This document shows, one piece after another, positions 41,472-49,911 of a stretch of 64,000 nucleotides of DNA (position 1 is the first letter of the stretch; each line of letters begins with the position of its first letter). The position numbers and the translations under genes are program-made. Source of the DNA: Ferruginibacter yonginensis. GTDB taxonomy: Bacteria; Bacteroidota; Bacteroidia; Chitinophagales; Chitinophagaceae. The DNA is taken from the NCBI RefSeq assembly GCF_042651465.1, contig NZ_JBHSCZ010000001.1, positions 186,001-250,000 on the forward strand, read 5' to 3'. Under the pieces are notes generated by a model. The model was not told where the DNA came from and did no database searches. It saw only the letters and a program-made list of their open reading frames with translations.

Positions 41472-43628
41472 ATGTCAACATTACAAGCAAAATCAGTTTC
41501 ATTTGATATTGGTGGAGGGCGCATGGTTACGATCGAAACTGGTAAAATGGCCCGTCAAGCAGATGGTGCTGTTACGGTTCGCCAAGGTAACTGCATTTTA
41601 TTAGCCACTGTTGTAGCCAATAAAGAACCTAAAGAAGGACAATCATTTTTTCCGTTATCAGTAGATTATCAAGAAAAATTTGCATCAGCTGGCCGTATAC
41701 CAGGTTCATTCTTTAAAAGAGAAGCTAGGTTAAACGATTACGAAATTTTAACCTCTAGGTTAATTGATAGGGCGTTACGTCCATTATTTCCAGAAGATTA
41801 TTTCTGCGATGTTCAAGTATTGGTTTCATTAATTTCATCTGACGATGAAGTGATGCCTGATGCTTTAGCATGTTTAGCAGCATCTGCAGCATTAGCCGTT
41901 TCAGATATTCCGATTCAAGAAATTTTATCGGAAGTGCGTATAGGTAGGGTAGATGGTAAAATGATTGTAAACCCTACACGTAGTGAATTGGCAAAATCTG
42001 ATATGGAGTTTTTAATTGCCGCTACCAACAAAAACATCATGATGGTAGAAGGTGAAAGCCAAGAATGTAGCGAAGAAGATTTGATTATTGCAATTGAAAC
42101 TGCCCACGAAGCTATAAAAGCTCATGTAAAGGCACAAGAAGAATTGAGAGATTTAGTTGGTGCAGGTACAAAACGTGAATATGCTAAGCCTTACAGAAAT
42201 GAAGAACTAGATGCAAAAATTCAAGCATTTGCGAAAGATAAAATGTATGCTATTGCATCATCAGCCTCTGCAAAACATGAAAGAAGTGATGCATTCGCTG
42301 CTTTAAAAGATGAAGTGAAAGCGCATTTAGGTGAAGAATTAGCAGATGAAGACAAAAAATTAATTGGTCATTATTTTGGTGAATTACAATACCATGTTGT
42401 AAGAGATATGATTTTAAATGACCGTAAAAGGTTAGATGGTAGAGGTACAGAAGATATTCGCCAATTAGATATGGAAGTTGATATTTTGCCAACTCCTCAC
42501 GGCTCATCATTATTCACAAGAGGTGAAACCCAATCACTTACAACAGTTACATTAGGTACACCTTTAGATGAATTATTGGTAGAAAGTGCCCATCATTCTG
42601 AATACACAAAGTTCATTCTACATTATAACTTCCCACCGTTTTCAACAGGCGAAGTTAAAATGATGAGAGGTGTGGGTAGAAGAGAAGTAGGCCATGGTAA
42701 CCTTGCTATGCGTTCATTAAAACAAATGATGCCGGGTGCTGAATATCCTTACACAGTTCGTGTAGTGAGTGATATTTTAGAAAGTAATGGTTCATCATCA
42801 ATGGCAACGGTTTGTGCTGGTTCATTAGCATTGATGGATGCTGGTGTACCACTTAAAAAACATTTAAGTGGTGTTGCAATGGGCCTTATTAAAAAAGGCG
42901 ATCAGTTTGCTGTTTTAACTGATATTTTGGGTGATGAAGATCACTTAGGTGATATGGATTTTAAAGTTACAGGTACAAAAGACGGTATCTGTGGCGTACA
43001 AATGGATATTAAAGTAGATGGTTTAAGTATGGATATTATGCGTTCTGCTTTAGCGCAAGCTCGTAAAGGTAGATTGCACATTTTAGAAGCAATGCATAAA
43101 ACCATTGAAAAAGCAAGAGAAGATGTAAAACCTCATGCGCCACGTATGGTGAAGTTTATCATTGATAAGGAATACATTGGTGCTGTGATTGGGCCAGGTG
43201 GTAAAGTTATTCAAGAAATTCAAAGAGAAACAGGTGCAACCGTAAATATTGAAGAAGTAAACAATGCAGGTGAAGTAAGCATTTTCTCAAAAGATAAAGC
43301 AAGCTTAGATAGAGCATTTAGCTGGATCCAAGGTTTGGTTGCTGTACCAGTTGTTGGCGAAACTTACGAAGGCACGGTAAAAAGTATTAAAGAATTTGGT
43401 GCTTTTGTAGAATTTTTACCTAAAAAAGAAGGTTTATTACACATTAGTGAAATTAGCTGGAAGCGTTTAGAAACTATGGACGGTGTATTTAAAGAAGGTG
43501 AAAAAGTGAAAGTGAAATTATTAGAAATTGACCAACGTACCGGTAAATTTAAATTAAGTAGAAAAGCTTTAATGCCAAAACCTGAAGCACCTGCTAAGCC
43601 AGATGCGCCTCAAGCACCACAACAATAA
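41472..43628 (+). CDS. pnp: Polyribonucleotide nucleotidyltransferase (PNPase)
   Basis: PNPase degrades RNA from the 3' end with phosphate. The 718-residue protein shows two RNase PH domains (about residues 10-215 and 300-545; FFKREARLNDYEILTSRLIDRALRPLFP and RFHYNFPPF-like LHYNFPPFSTGEVKMMRG, read in parts), the KH domain at about 560-615 (YIGAVIGPGGKVIQEIQ) and the S1 domain at about 625-695 (GTVKSIKEFGAFVEFLPKKEGLLHIS). The Pro/Ala-rich tail is common in Bacteroidota. It lies downstream of rpsO and ends with a strong terminator. Confidence 0.98.
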   Translation: MSTLQAKSVSFDIGGGRMVTIETGKMARQADGAVTVRQGNCILLATVVANKEPKEGQSFFPLSVDYQEKFASAGRIPGSFFKREARLNDYEILTSRLIDRALRPLFPEDYFCDVQVLVSLISSDDEVMPDALACLAASAALAVSDIPIQEILSEVRIGRVDGKMIVNPTRSELAKSDMEFLIAATNKNIMMVEGESQECSEEDLIIAIETAHEAIKAHVKAQEELRDLVGAGTKREYAKPYRNEELDAKIQAFAKDKMYAIASSASAKHERSDAFAALKDEVKAHLGEELADEDKKLIGHYFGELQYHVVRDMILNDRKRLDGRGTEDIRQLDMEVDILPTPHGSSLFTRGETQSLTTVTLGTPLDELLVESAHHSEYTKFILHYNFPPFSTGEVKMMRGVGRREVGHGNLAMRSLKQMMPGAEYPYTVRVVSDILESNGSSSMATVCAGSLALMDAGVPLKKHLSGVAMGLIKKGDQFAVLTDILGDEDHLGDMDFKVTGTKDGICGVQMDIKVDGLSMDIMRSALAQARKGRLHILEAMHKTIEKAREDVKPHAPRMVKFIIDKEYIGAVIGPGGKVIQEIQRETGATVNIEEVNNAGEVSIFSKDKASLDRAFSWIQGLVAVPVVGETYEGTVKSIKEFGAFVEFLPKKEGLLHISEISWKRLETMDGVFKEGEKVKVKLLEIDQRTGKFKLSRKALMPKPEAPAKPDAPQAPQQ

Positions 43629-43647
43629 TTGTACATTTTAAACATAC

Positions 43648-43677
43648 AACTGCAGCCTTTGGGTTGCAGTTTTTTTT
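43648..43677 (+). terminator. pnp terminator directly in front of prmA
   Basis: A 10-bp stem (43648-43657 with 43662-43671; aactgca and tgcagtt at its base) is followed by a run of eight T. The T run ends at the base before the next ATG (43678), so any prmA message read through from pnp would hide the ribosome-binding region. Confidence 0.9.
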
Positions 43678-44508
43678 ATGGAATACACACAAATTACCTT
43701 TAATAATATTGAACTTGCCCAGCAAGAAGTATTAATTGCACAGCTTGATGCTATTGGTTTTGACGGTTTTGAAGAAATGGGTAAAACCTTACATGCATAT
43801 ATACCATCAACCTCTTTTGATAAAAATGAATTGGATGTATTAATTACTAACCATTCATTTTCTTATACAATTACCATAATCCAACAAAAAAATTGGAATG
43901 AAAAATGGGAAGCTGATTTTGAACCGGTAGACATTTTGCACCCAATTACGAACCAACCTTTTGCAACAATAAGAGCACATTTTCATACGATTGATACAAG
44001 TTTTGAACACAATATTTTGGTGACACCCAAAATGAGTTTTGGTACTGGGCATCATCCTACCACTCACTTAATGGTGCAACATATGGCTACTATCAATTTT
44101 AAAAATACTACCGTAATTGATTTTGGTACAGGTACTGGCATCTTGGCCATTTTAGCGGAAAAACTTGGTGCAACAGCTGTTTACGCAGTTGATAACGATG
44201 CTTGGAGTATTGAAAATGCAAAAGAAAATGCCCTCAATAACGGGTGTGTAAATGGTGAATATACTTTAGCCGAAACTTTACCCAACGGTATTGTTGCTGA
44301 TGTAGTTTTGGCAAATATTAATCTTAATATCATTAAAGCGCACATGCAAACAATAAAAAATGCTACCAAAAAAGGTACAATGGTATTGTTTAGCGGTATT
44401 ATGGTGCACGATGAAAAAGCCATTACAGATACTGTAATGGCTTATAATTTTACCGTGAATGAAGTTCAAAAATTGGGTGATTGGTTGTTGGTAAAAGCAA
44501 CCGCTTAA
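43678..44508 (+). CDS. prmA: Ribosomal protein L11 methyltransferase
   Basis: PrmA methylates ribosomal protein L11 with SAM. The N-terminal domain begins YTQITFNNIELAQQEVLIAQLDAIGFDGFEE, matching homologues from the first residue, so the start is firm despite the terminator immediately upstream. The linker KNWNEKWEADFEPV, the substrate loop MSFGTGHHPTTHLM and the SAM motif VIDFGTGTGILAILAEKLGA (about residue 148) are intact, followed by VLANINLNII. The 276 residues are normal. The last four bases overlap the convergent gene at 44505. Leaderless or internally promoted expression is possible. Confidence 0.94.
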   Translation: MEYTQITFNNIELAQQEVLIAQLDAIGFDGFEEMGKTLHAYIPSTSFDKNELDVLITNHSFSYTITIIQQKNWNEKWEADFEPVDILHPITNQPFATIRAHFHTIDTSFEHNILVTPKMSFGTGHHPTTHLMVQHMATINFKNTTVIDFGTGTGILAILAEKLGATAVYAVDNDAWSIENAKENALNNGCVNGEYTLAETLPNGIVADVVLANINLNIIKAHMQTIKNATKKGTMVLFSGIMVHDEKAITDTVMAYNFTVNEVQKLGDWLLVKATA

Positions 44509-45140
44509 AAGGCATAGCCTATTGAAATTGCAAAATTGGCATCAATGCCATAAGTGTTACCTGGTTTATAGTATACATAAGGGTAAGGTGTATTTATGCT
44601 ACGTATTACATCGTCTTTATATTGATTGTTATAATAGCCTAAGCCAACACCAATATCTAAACTAAAACCACTTTTATAAACCCAATGCTTGCCAAATGTT
44701 GTAAAAACGTTTATGCTTGTATTAGTACTTTTACCCTCTTTGTTGCTGTATGTGGGCTGCATAGGATTGGTATAATCAAACTGCGTATAGGTAAATTTAT
44801 TTTTCAACGTACCAAATTTTACACCAGGCGATAAATATAAACCTTGTAATCCCTCTCTACCTTTTGATATATAATACCTGTAAGCTGCTGAAACAGCAAT
44901 GCCTTTTTTATTTTCGTAATCGTTTTTTAAAAGCCTTGGAGAAATACCAAATTGCAGTGATTGTTTGTTGGCTATTTTAGTTTCCCAACTTATGGCAAAT
45001 GGAAAATCATCATCGCTGAAATAAGTTGCAGTACCAATTTTAATGATATTGGTGTGATTGGTATTCATTTTTTTGCCGTTTTGCGCCATCAAACAAAAAG
45101 GTGTACCTATAAAAAACAGGTATAAAATTGTTTTTTTCAT
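44505..45140 (-). CDS. Small outer-membrane beta-barrel protein
   Basis: The 211-residue protein has a signal peptide (KKTILYLFFIGTPFCLMAQ, cleavage near MAQ) and about eight amphipathic beta strands (for example SLQFGISPRLLKN, GIAVSAAYRYYIS, GLYLSPGVKFGTLKNKF, VYKSGFSLDIGVGLGYY). It ends in aromatic Phe (AISIGYAF), the hallmark of barrels inserted by the BAM machine. Porin-like or structural roles are both possible; no substrate is suggested. It converges with prmA with a four-base overlap and is divergent from plsY across about 260 bases, which contain no other gene. Confidence 0.8.
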   Translation of the reverse strand: MKKTILYLFFIGTPFCLMAQNGKKMNTNHTNIIKIGTATYFSDDDFPFAISWETKIANKQSLQFGISPRLLKNDYENKKGIAVSAAYRYYISKGREGLQGLYLSPGVKFGTLKNKFTYTQFDYTNPMQPTYSNKEGKSTNTSINVFTTFGKHWVYKSGFSLDIGVGLGYYNNQYKDDVIRSINTPYPYVYYKPGNTYGIDANFAISIGYAF

Positions 45141-45402
45141 GAGTTAGTTTTTTATATGACATTTATTTGATATAAAATGAAGTTAGCAAATTGTTAAAAC
45201 GCTTTTAATTGCAGTTTACTCGAATTAGCAGCGCTAAAATGTGGAAATGTAAGCGTTCAATTTACAATTTCGTTAGGCGTTTTTTCATATATTTGTTACT
45301 GTTTGTTACGTAATTGTTAACAATCTACTATACGAATACATGGTGTTTGATTGAAAAGGGTGTTATGTGGTAGTGTATTCGTCACTTAAAAACAAGCATT
45401 GC

Positions 45403-46056
45403 ATGAAAGAAGTTTTATTAATTATCACAGCATACCTCATAGGGTCAATCCCCACAGCATTAATCATAAGTAAGAAATTTTTTGGTATCGATATTAGGGA
45501 CTATGGCAGTGGTAACATGGGGGCTACAAATACCTTTAGAGTATTAGGCTCAAAATATGGTACAATTGTGATGGTTTGTGATATTTTAAAAGGGTTGGTT
45601 GCTGTAGGGTTATATAATTTTTTGCCATATTACTTACAGCATGGTAATAGTTTAGATAGAACGAACTTAATGATTGGTCTTGGCTTATCAGCCGTTGTTG
45701 GCCACGTTTTCCCCATTTGGGCTAATTTTAAGGGAGGAAAAGGTGTTGCAACATTATTTGGGATGATTTTAGCAATTCAACCCATTGTAGCTGTAAGTTG
45801 TGTAGGGGTATTTTTATTGGTATTATATTTAACAAGGTTTGTATCACTTAGTTCAATATTAGCTGGTGTTATGTTGCCTATTTCTGTATTGTGGATATGG
45901 AATGAACATGAGGTTTTATACAGACTATTTGCTTTGTTAGTTGCAGTATTAGTAATTGTTACGCATCAAAAAAATATTGGTCGTTTGTTAAAAGGAGTTG
46001 AAAGTAGGATTCCAATTTTGAAATACAGAGATAGACGTAAAAATCGAAATAAATAA
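45403..46056 (+). CDS. plsY: Acyl-phosphate:glycerol-3-phosphate acyltransferase PlsY
   Basis: PlsY is the inner-membrane enzyme that moves an acyl group from acyl-phosphate to glycerol-3-phosphate, the first step of phospholipid synthesis. The three PlsY motifs are visible: GSIPTALIISKKFFGIDIRDYGSGNMGATNTFRVLG near the start (read in parts), KGGKGVATLFG, and the HQKNIGRLLKGVE end. About five transmembrane segments are present. The ATG at 45403 (MKEVLLIITAYLIG) was taken; a frame from 45367 would add 12 residues without support. The M48 gene follows after 67 bases on the same strand. Confidence 0.95.
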   Translation: MKEVLLIITAYLIGSIPTALIISKKFFGIDIRDYGSGNMGATNTFRVLGSKYGTIVMVCDILKGLVAVGLYNFLPYYLQHGNSLDRTNLMIGLGLSAVVGHVFPIWANFKGGKGVATLFGMILAIQPIVAVSCVGVFLLVLYLTRFVSLSSILAGVMLPISVLWIWNEHEVLYRLFALLVAVLVIVTHQKNIGRLLKGVESRIPILKYRDRRKNRNK

Positions 46057-46123
46057 AATATTGATCCTGTTGCGTATTTTGGTACGGGTATTGTTTAGTT
46101 TTACAATAGATAAAAACTTTACA

Positions 46124-46924
46124 ATGAAAAAAATATTTTTACTTTTTGCTACCGTTGCTACTTTGGTAGCTTGTACACAAAACGCCGTTACTGGCAGAAA
46201 GCAATTGAATTTAGTGCCAGAGGCACAATTACAAGCAGATGCTTTAACACAATACAAAGCTTTTTTATCTGAAAATAAAGTATTTAGTACCTCTACTAAT
46301 AGAGATGCTGAAATGGTACGCAGGGTAGGTACTCGAATTGCAAATGCTATTACCTCTTATTACGGTGCTCAAGGCAAAGGCGATGTGTTGGCCGGTTATC
46401 AATGGGAATTTAATTTGGTAGATAGTAAAGATGTGAATGCTTGGTGTATGCCGGGTGGTAAAGTGGTTGTATACACTGGTTTGTTACCCATTACACAAAA
46501 TGAAGCAGCCTTAGCGATTGTATTAGGGCATGAAATTACACATGCCGTAGCACAACATAGTAACGAACGTTTGAGTAAAGAGTATTTACTTCAAGGTATT
46601 GGTGCAGTTGCAGGTACAGCAGCAGGTACAAGTCAAAAAGCTAATATTTTTAATGCTGTATATGGTTTAGGTAGCCAAGCATATGGGTTAAAAAATTCTC
46701 GTAACCAAGAGTACGAAGCCGATCACTTTGGATTATTGTTTTCTGCAATGGCTGGTTATAACCCTCAAGAGGCTATTAGTTTTTGGAATAGAATGGCAGC
46801 GTCATCAGGTGGAAATAAGCCACCAGAATGGTTATCAACGCACCCGTCTGACGAAAATAGAATAGCTAGATTACAAGGATATATGCAAGAAGCATTAAGT
46901 TATTATAAGCCAATTTCAAAATAA
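46124..46924 (+). CDS. M48-family metallopeptidase lipoprotein
   Basis: The 266-residue protein begins with a lipoprotein signal (KKIFLLFATVATLVAC, lipobox LVAC), so the mature protein starts at Cys18 and sits on a membrane surface in the periplasm. The zinc site is HEITHAVAQHSNERL at about residues 134-148, and the third ligand Glu lies in NQEYEADHFGLLFSAMAGYNP at about 197. The ending includes LSTHPSDENRIARLQ, typical of the BepA/LoiP-like group that acts in envelope quality control. The ATG at 46124 was chosen because it begins the lipoprotein signal. A strong terminator follows. Confidence 0.92.
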   Translation: MKKIFLLFATVATLVACTQNAVTGRKQLNLVPEAQLQADALTQYKAFLSENKVFSTSTNRDAEMVRRVGTRIANAITSYYGAQGKGDVLAGYQWEFNLVDSKDVNAWCMPGGKVVVYTGLLPITQNEAALAIVLGHEITHAVAQHSNERLSKEYLLQGIGAVAGTAAGTSQKANIFNAVYGLGSQAYGLKNSRNQEYEADHFGLLFSAMAGYNPQEAISFWNRMAASSGGNKPPEWLSTHPSDENRIARLQGYMQEALSYYKPISK

Positions 46925-46946
46925 GTATTACAAATATTTACAAGTA

Positions 46947-46976
46947 AGGTTCATCATTTATGATGGACCTTTTTTT
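46947..46976 (+). terminator. Terminator after the M48 peptidase gene
   Basis: An 11-bp stem (aggttcatcat at 46947-46957 with atgatggacct at 46960-46970, one T-G pair) with a two-base loop is followed by six T. Confidence 0.92.
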
Positions 46977-47012
46977 ATGCAGTATCTCAAAAACTTGTGG
47001 TATTTTTAGCCA

Positions 47013-48041
47013 ATGATTGTTTTGGTTGATACACATATTAAAAGTCAATTTTATCCGTTCACTTTAACGAGGCACACGGCTGAGTTACGTATAGGTATAT
47101 TAACCATCAAAGAAAAGTGGGAAGCCCTTACCAATCAAAAAGTTAGTTTAAATGAGCAGGATGATGGTATTAAAGTGCCGGCTAACATCATCCCTAATAT
47201 TTTAAATTTTCAAAAAATACTGGATGCTGCTGAAAGTGAAGAAACGATAGTAGCAGGCGGTGACCTTATTATGCTCAACCACCCTTGGCATTTGTTTCAA
47301 TATAATGATGTTGCTTTAAAACATGATTTCATTCTCTTAACAAAAAATAAAATATCGGAACCCATAAGCAGCACTAATACCATCATAAACTCATCGCACA
47401 TTTTTATTGCACCAGGTGCAACTGTGGAGTATTGTAGTTTAAATGCTAGTAATGGACCTATTTATATAGATGCCAATGCTACTGTTATGGAAGGTTCATT
47501 TATTAGAGGATCCTTTTATGCAGGTACAAATAGTATTGTAAAAATGGGAACCAAAATATATGGGGCTACCAGTATTGGTGCTAATTGCACCATTGGCGGT
47601 GAAATAAAAAACAGTATTTTATTGGCCAATAGTAACAAAGCCCATGATGGTTATTTAGGGGATAGTGTTTTAGGTGAATGGTGTAATTTGGGAGCAGGTA
47701 CCAGTAATAGTAATGTTAAAAATACAGGTGGAAATGTTGGTTACAAACTAGCTACAAACGAACCACTAATTTATGCTGGTAATAAAGCTGGTTTATTAAT
47801 GGGCGATTATAGTAGGGCTGCTATCAATACTTCATTTAATACCGGGAGTGTAGTGGGGGTTTGTTGCAATATTTTTGGTAGTGCTATGCCTCCAAAATAT
47901 ACACCCAACTTTACTTGGGGCAATGAAAAGTATGATTTTGATAAAGCTTTGAAAGATATTGAAAATTGGAAACAAATGAAAGGACAAACTTTACAGAATG
48001 ATGAAATTATACAACTAAAAAAAATATATACATTACCATAA
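47013..48041 (+). CDS. Alternative GlmU-type sugar-nucleotide transferase/acyltransferase
   Basis: The 342-residue protein belongs to a Bacteroidota-type GlmU-like family: an N-terminal degenerate nucleotidyltransferase domain (VDTHIKSQFYPFTLTRHTAELRIGIL in parts, then the NIIPNILNFQKIL segment) and a C-terminal left-handed beta-helix of hexapeptide repeats (IFIAPGATVEY, IYIDANATVMEG, GATSIGANCTIGGEI, NLGAGTSNSNVKNTGG). The beta-helix and the NLGAGTxxSN motif are those of acetyltransferases acting on glucosamine-1-phosphate. It is therefore likely to make UDP-GlcNAc or a related nucleotide sugar, which would feed peptidoglycan and the WecB cluster. tpiA follows after 13 bases, so the two are cotranscribed. 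Confidence 0.82.
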   Translation: MIVLVDTHIKSQFYPFTLTRHTAELRIGILTIKEKWEALTNQKVSLNEQDDGIKVPANIIPNILNFQKILDAAESEETIVAGGDLIMLNHPWHLFQYNDVALKHDFILLTKNKISEPISSTNTIINSSHIFIAPGATVEYCSLNASNGPIYIDANATVMEGSFIRGSFYAGTNSIVKMGTKIYGATSIGANCTIGGEIKNSILLANSNKAHDGYLGDSVLGEWCNLGAGTSNSNVKNTGGNVGYKLATNEPLIYAGNKAGLLMGDYSRAAINTSFNTGSVVGVCCNIFGSAMPPKYTPNFTWGNEKYDFDKALKDIENWKQMKGQTLQNDEIIQLKKIYTLP

Positions 48042-48054
48042 ATAATCAAAACAC

Positions 48055-48816
48055 ATGCGTAAACAAATTGCTGCTGCAAATTGGAAAATGAATTTAACCT
48101 TAGTTGAAGGTGAACAATTAATAAATGATATTGTTGAAGCTAACATTGAGTTGCAGCCAAACCAACAAGCTATTTTTGCAGTACCGTTCCCTTATTTATT
48201 ATCTATCAAAAAAATTGCAGATAAAGTTGCTAATTTTAAAATTGCGGCTCAAAATTGTAACAACCATAAAAGTGGCGCCTATACAGGCGAAGTAAGTGCA
48301 CCTATGTTACAACATTTGGGTATTGAATACGTAATTATTGGTCATAGCGAACGTCGTGAATATTACCACGAATCAAATGAAATGTTGGCGCAAAAAGTAA
48401 ATATTGCACTCGAAAATAAAGTGGCTCCAATTTTTTGTTGCGGTGAATCATTATCAATAAGAGAGGCAAATACTCAAAACGACCATATTGAACAACAATT
48501 AAAAGAAAGTTTGTTTCATTTAACAGCTGCGCAAATGAATGGTTTTATTATTGCTTACGAACCCATTTGGGCTATTGGTACAGGCCGTACTGCAACGAGT
48601 GAACAAGCACAAGATATGCACCAACATATACGTACCGTTATTGCAAATCAATATGGAACATCAGTAGCAGCAAGTGTTTCAATTTTGTACGGCGGTAGCG
48701 TTAAAGCTAATAATGCAGTTGATATTTTTTCGAAACCAGATGTTGATGGTGGTTTAGTAGGCGGAGCAAGCTTAATACCTGCAGAATTTATTGCAATTAT
48801 TAAAAGTTTAAAATAA
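48055..48816 (+). CDS. tpiA: Triose-phosphate isomerase
   Basis: TpiA interconverts dihydroxyacetone phosphate and glyceraldehyde 3-phosphate. The catalytic set is complete: Lys11 in AANWKMN, His97 in IIGHSERRE, Glu in YEPIWAIGTGRTA at about residue 168, and the phosphate loop ILYGGSVKANN. The 253 residues are normal. It follows the GlmU-like gene by 13 bases. A long bidirectional terminator hairpin lies just past the stop, shared with the convergent channel gene. Confidence 0.97.
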   Translation: MRKQIAAANWKMNLTLVEGEQLINDIVEANIELQPNQQAIFAVPFPYLLSIKKIADKVANFKIAAQNCNNHKSGAYTGEVSAPMLQHLGIEYVIIGHSERREYYHESNEMLAQKVNIALENKVAPIFCCGESLSIREANTQNDHIEQQLKESLFHLTAAQMNGFIIAYEPIWAIGTGRTATSEQAQDMHQHIRTVIANQYGTSVAASVSILYGGSVKANNAVDIFSKPDVDGGLVGGASLIPAEFIAIIKSLK

Positions 48817-48830
48817 TTGTTTTTAATAAC

Positions 48831-48871
48831 AAAAAGGGCTTGTTGTACATTTAAAACAACAAGCCCTTTTT
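48831..48871. terminator. Long bidirectional terminator between tpiA and the Kir channel gene
   Basis: A perfect 16-bp stem (48831-48846 with 48856-48871) and a nine-base loop with A and T runs at the base. The right arm touches the end of the minus-strand gene, so its stop codon lies within or next to the stem. Confidence 0.95.
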
Positions 48872-49827
48872 TATAAAGTTACGTTATCATAATCACTCAG
48901 TTTATCAAGTTCGAGAACAGTGGTATTAGCTGTATGATCTCTATGAAACATTGGTTTGTATTTTGCGCCATACACAAACTCTTCAAAAGTAAATGATGAA
49001 CGTGTAATAACTGTATTACTAAATAAATCATCAAAAGCTTTCATATAAATAATTAATTCACCTTTAATATTTTTAAAATCCTCTTCTGTAAATGAGTAAA
49101 GTGGGCTTTCTTCTGTTATAGGATGCACTAATGTCCAACTCAATGTAAGGGTATTAATAGTGCTAATTTCTAAGGGTAAACTAAAAAATTGGTTAGATGA
49201 TGTGCCGTTTTGTTCATTAACAATTACCAATGTTAACTTTACTTCTGCATCGGATAAGCTTGTATTTTTAAAAGGTGTTAAACGTACCATCAACGCTTTT
49301 CCATCTTTATATGGTGATATCAATGCATTATCACTGAATTTTATGTAAGCTTTTGGTCTACTAAACCTTCCATACATTAAACCTGTTGCAACGGCAAAAC
49401 TAAGTAAACCAATGAGCGCATGAAATGATGAAGCTACATTCATTAAAAATCCTGTTGGACTAATTCTTCCATAACCAACAGTAGTGTAGGTTTGTGTACT
49501 AAAAAAGAAGGCTTCCATAAACTTTTCTTTTTCGGTACTCATATCTAAACCAGCTAAATGTTCAACCCCAATAAGATAATATACAAACGTAAAAATTAAG
49601 TTTACACTTATGTAAAAAAATAAAATTGTAAAAAAAAATCGCCAACGAGACATTGTTAGCATGGTATGAAACCAACTATATCTTTCTAAAAAAGCAATAC
49701 CGGTTTTTTTAATATTAGGTGAACCATCTTTATTTAAAAAACGGCCTCCATAGTTAGCGGCATTTGTACCAAAGCCAGTATTTGCCGTAGTTTCGCCGTG
49801 TATTTTAATTTTTTTTGTGAATGCCAT
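48871..49827 (-). CDS. Inward-rectifier potassium channel (KirBac type)
   Basis: The 318-residue protein has the Kir layout: a cytoplasmic N-terminus with an amphipathic slide helix (RYSWFHTMLTMSRWRFF), TM1 at about 63-88, pore helix and selectivity filter TTVGYGR at 115-121, TM2 at about 127-152, and a C-terminal immunoglobulin-like cytoplasmic domain from about 155 (FSRPKAYIKFSDNALISPY in the start, TFEEFVYGAKYKPMFHRD near the end). It should form a tetramer passing K+ across the inner membrane. Filter and fold are intact. It is a single-gene unit with a terminator shared with tpiA and 84 bases to the divergent flippase gene. Confidence 0.93.
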   Translation of the reverse strand: MAFTKKIKIHGETTANTGFGTNAANYGGRFLNKDGSPNIKKTGIAFLERYSWFHTMLTMSRWRFFFTILFFYISVNLIFTFVYYLIGVEHLAGLDMSTEKEKFMEAFFFSTQTYTTVGYGRISPTGFLMNVASSFHALIGLLSFAVATGLMYGRFSRPKAYIKFSDNALISPYKDGKALMVRLTPFKNTSLSDAEVKLTLVIVNEQNGTSSNQFFSLPLEISTINTLTLSWTLVHPITEESPLYSFTEEDFKNIKGELIIYMKAFDDLFSNTVITRSSFTFEEFVYGAKYKPMFHRDHTANTTVLELDKLSDYDNVTL

Positions 49828-49911
49828 TGATTGATTTTATTGATGCAAAGTAATGATTTTTAAAAGTTACGATTTTAATAAATATATTTAACTGCTTTTA
49901 AAGTTTTAGGT

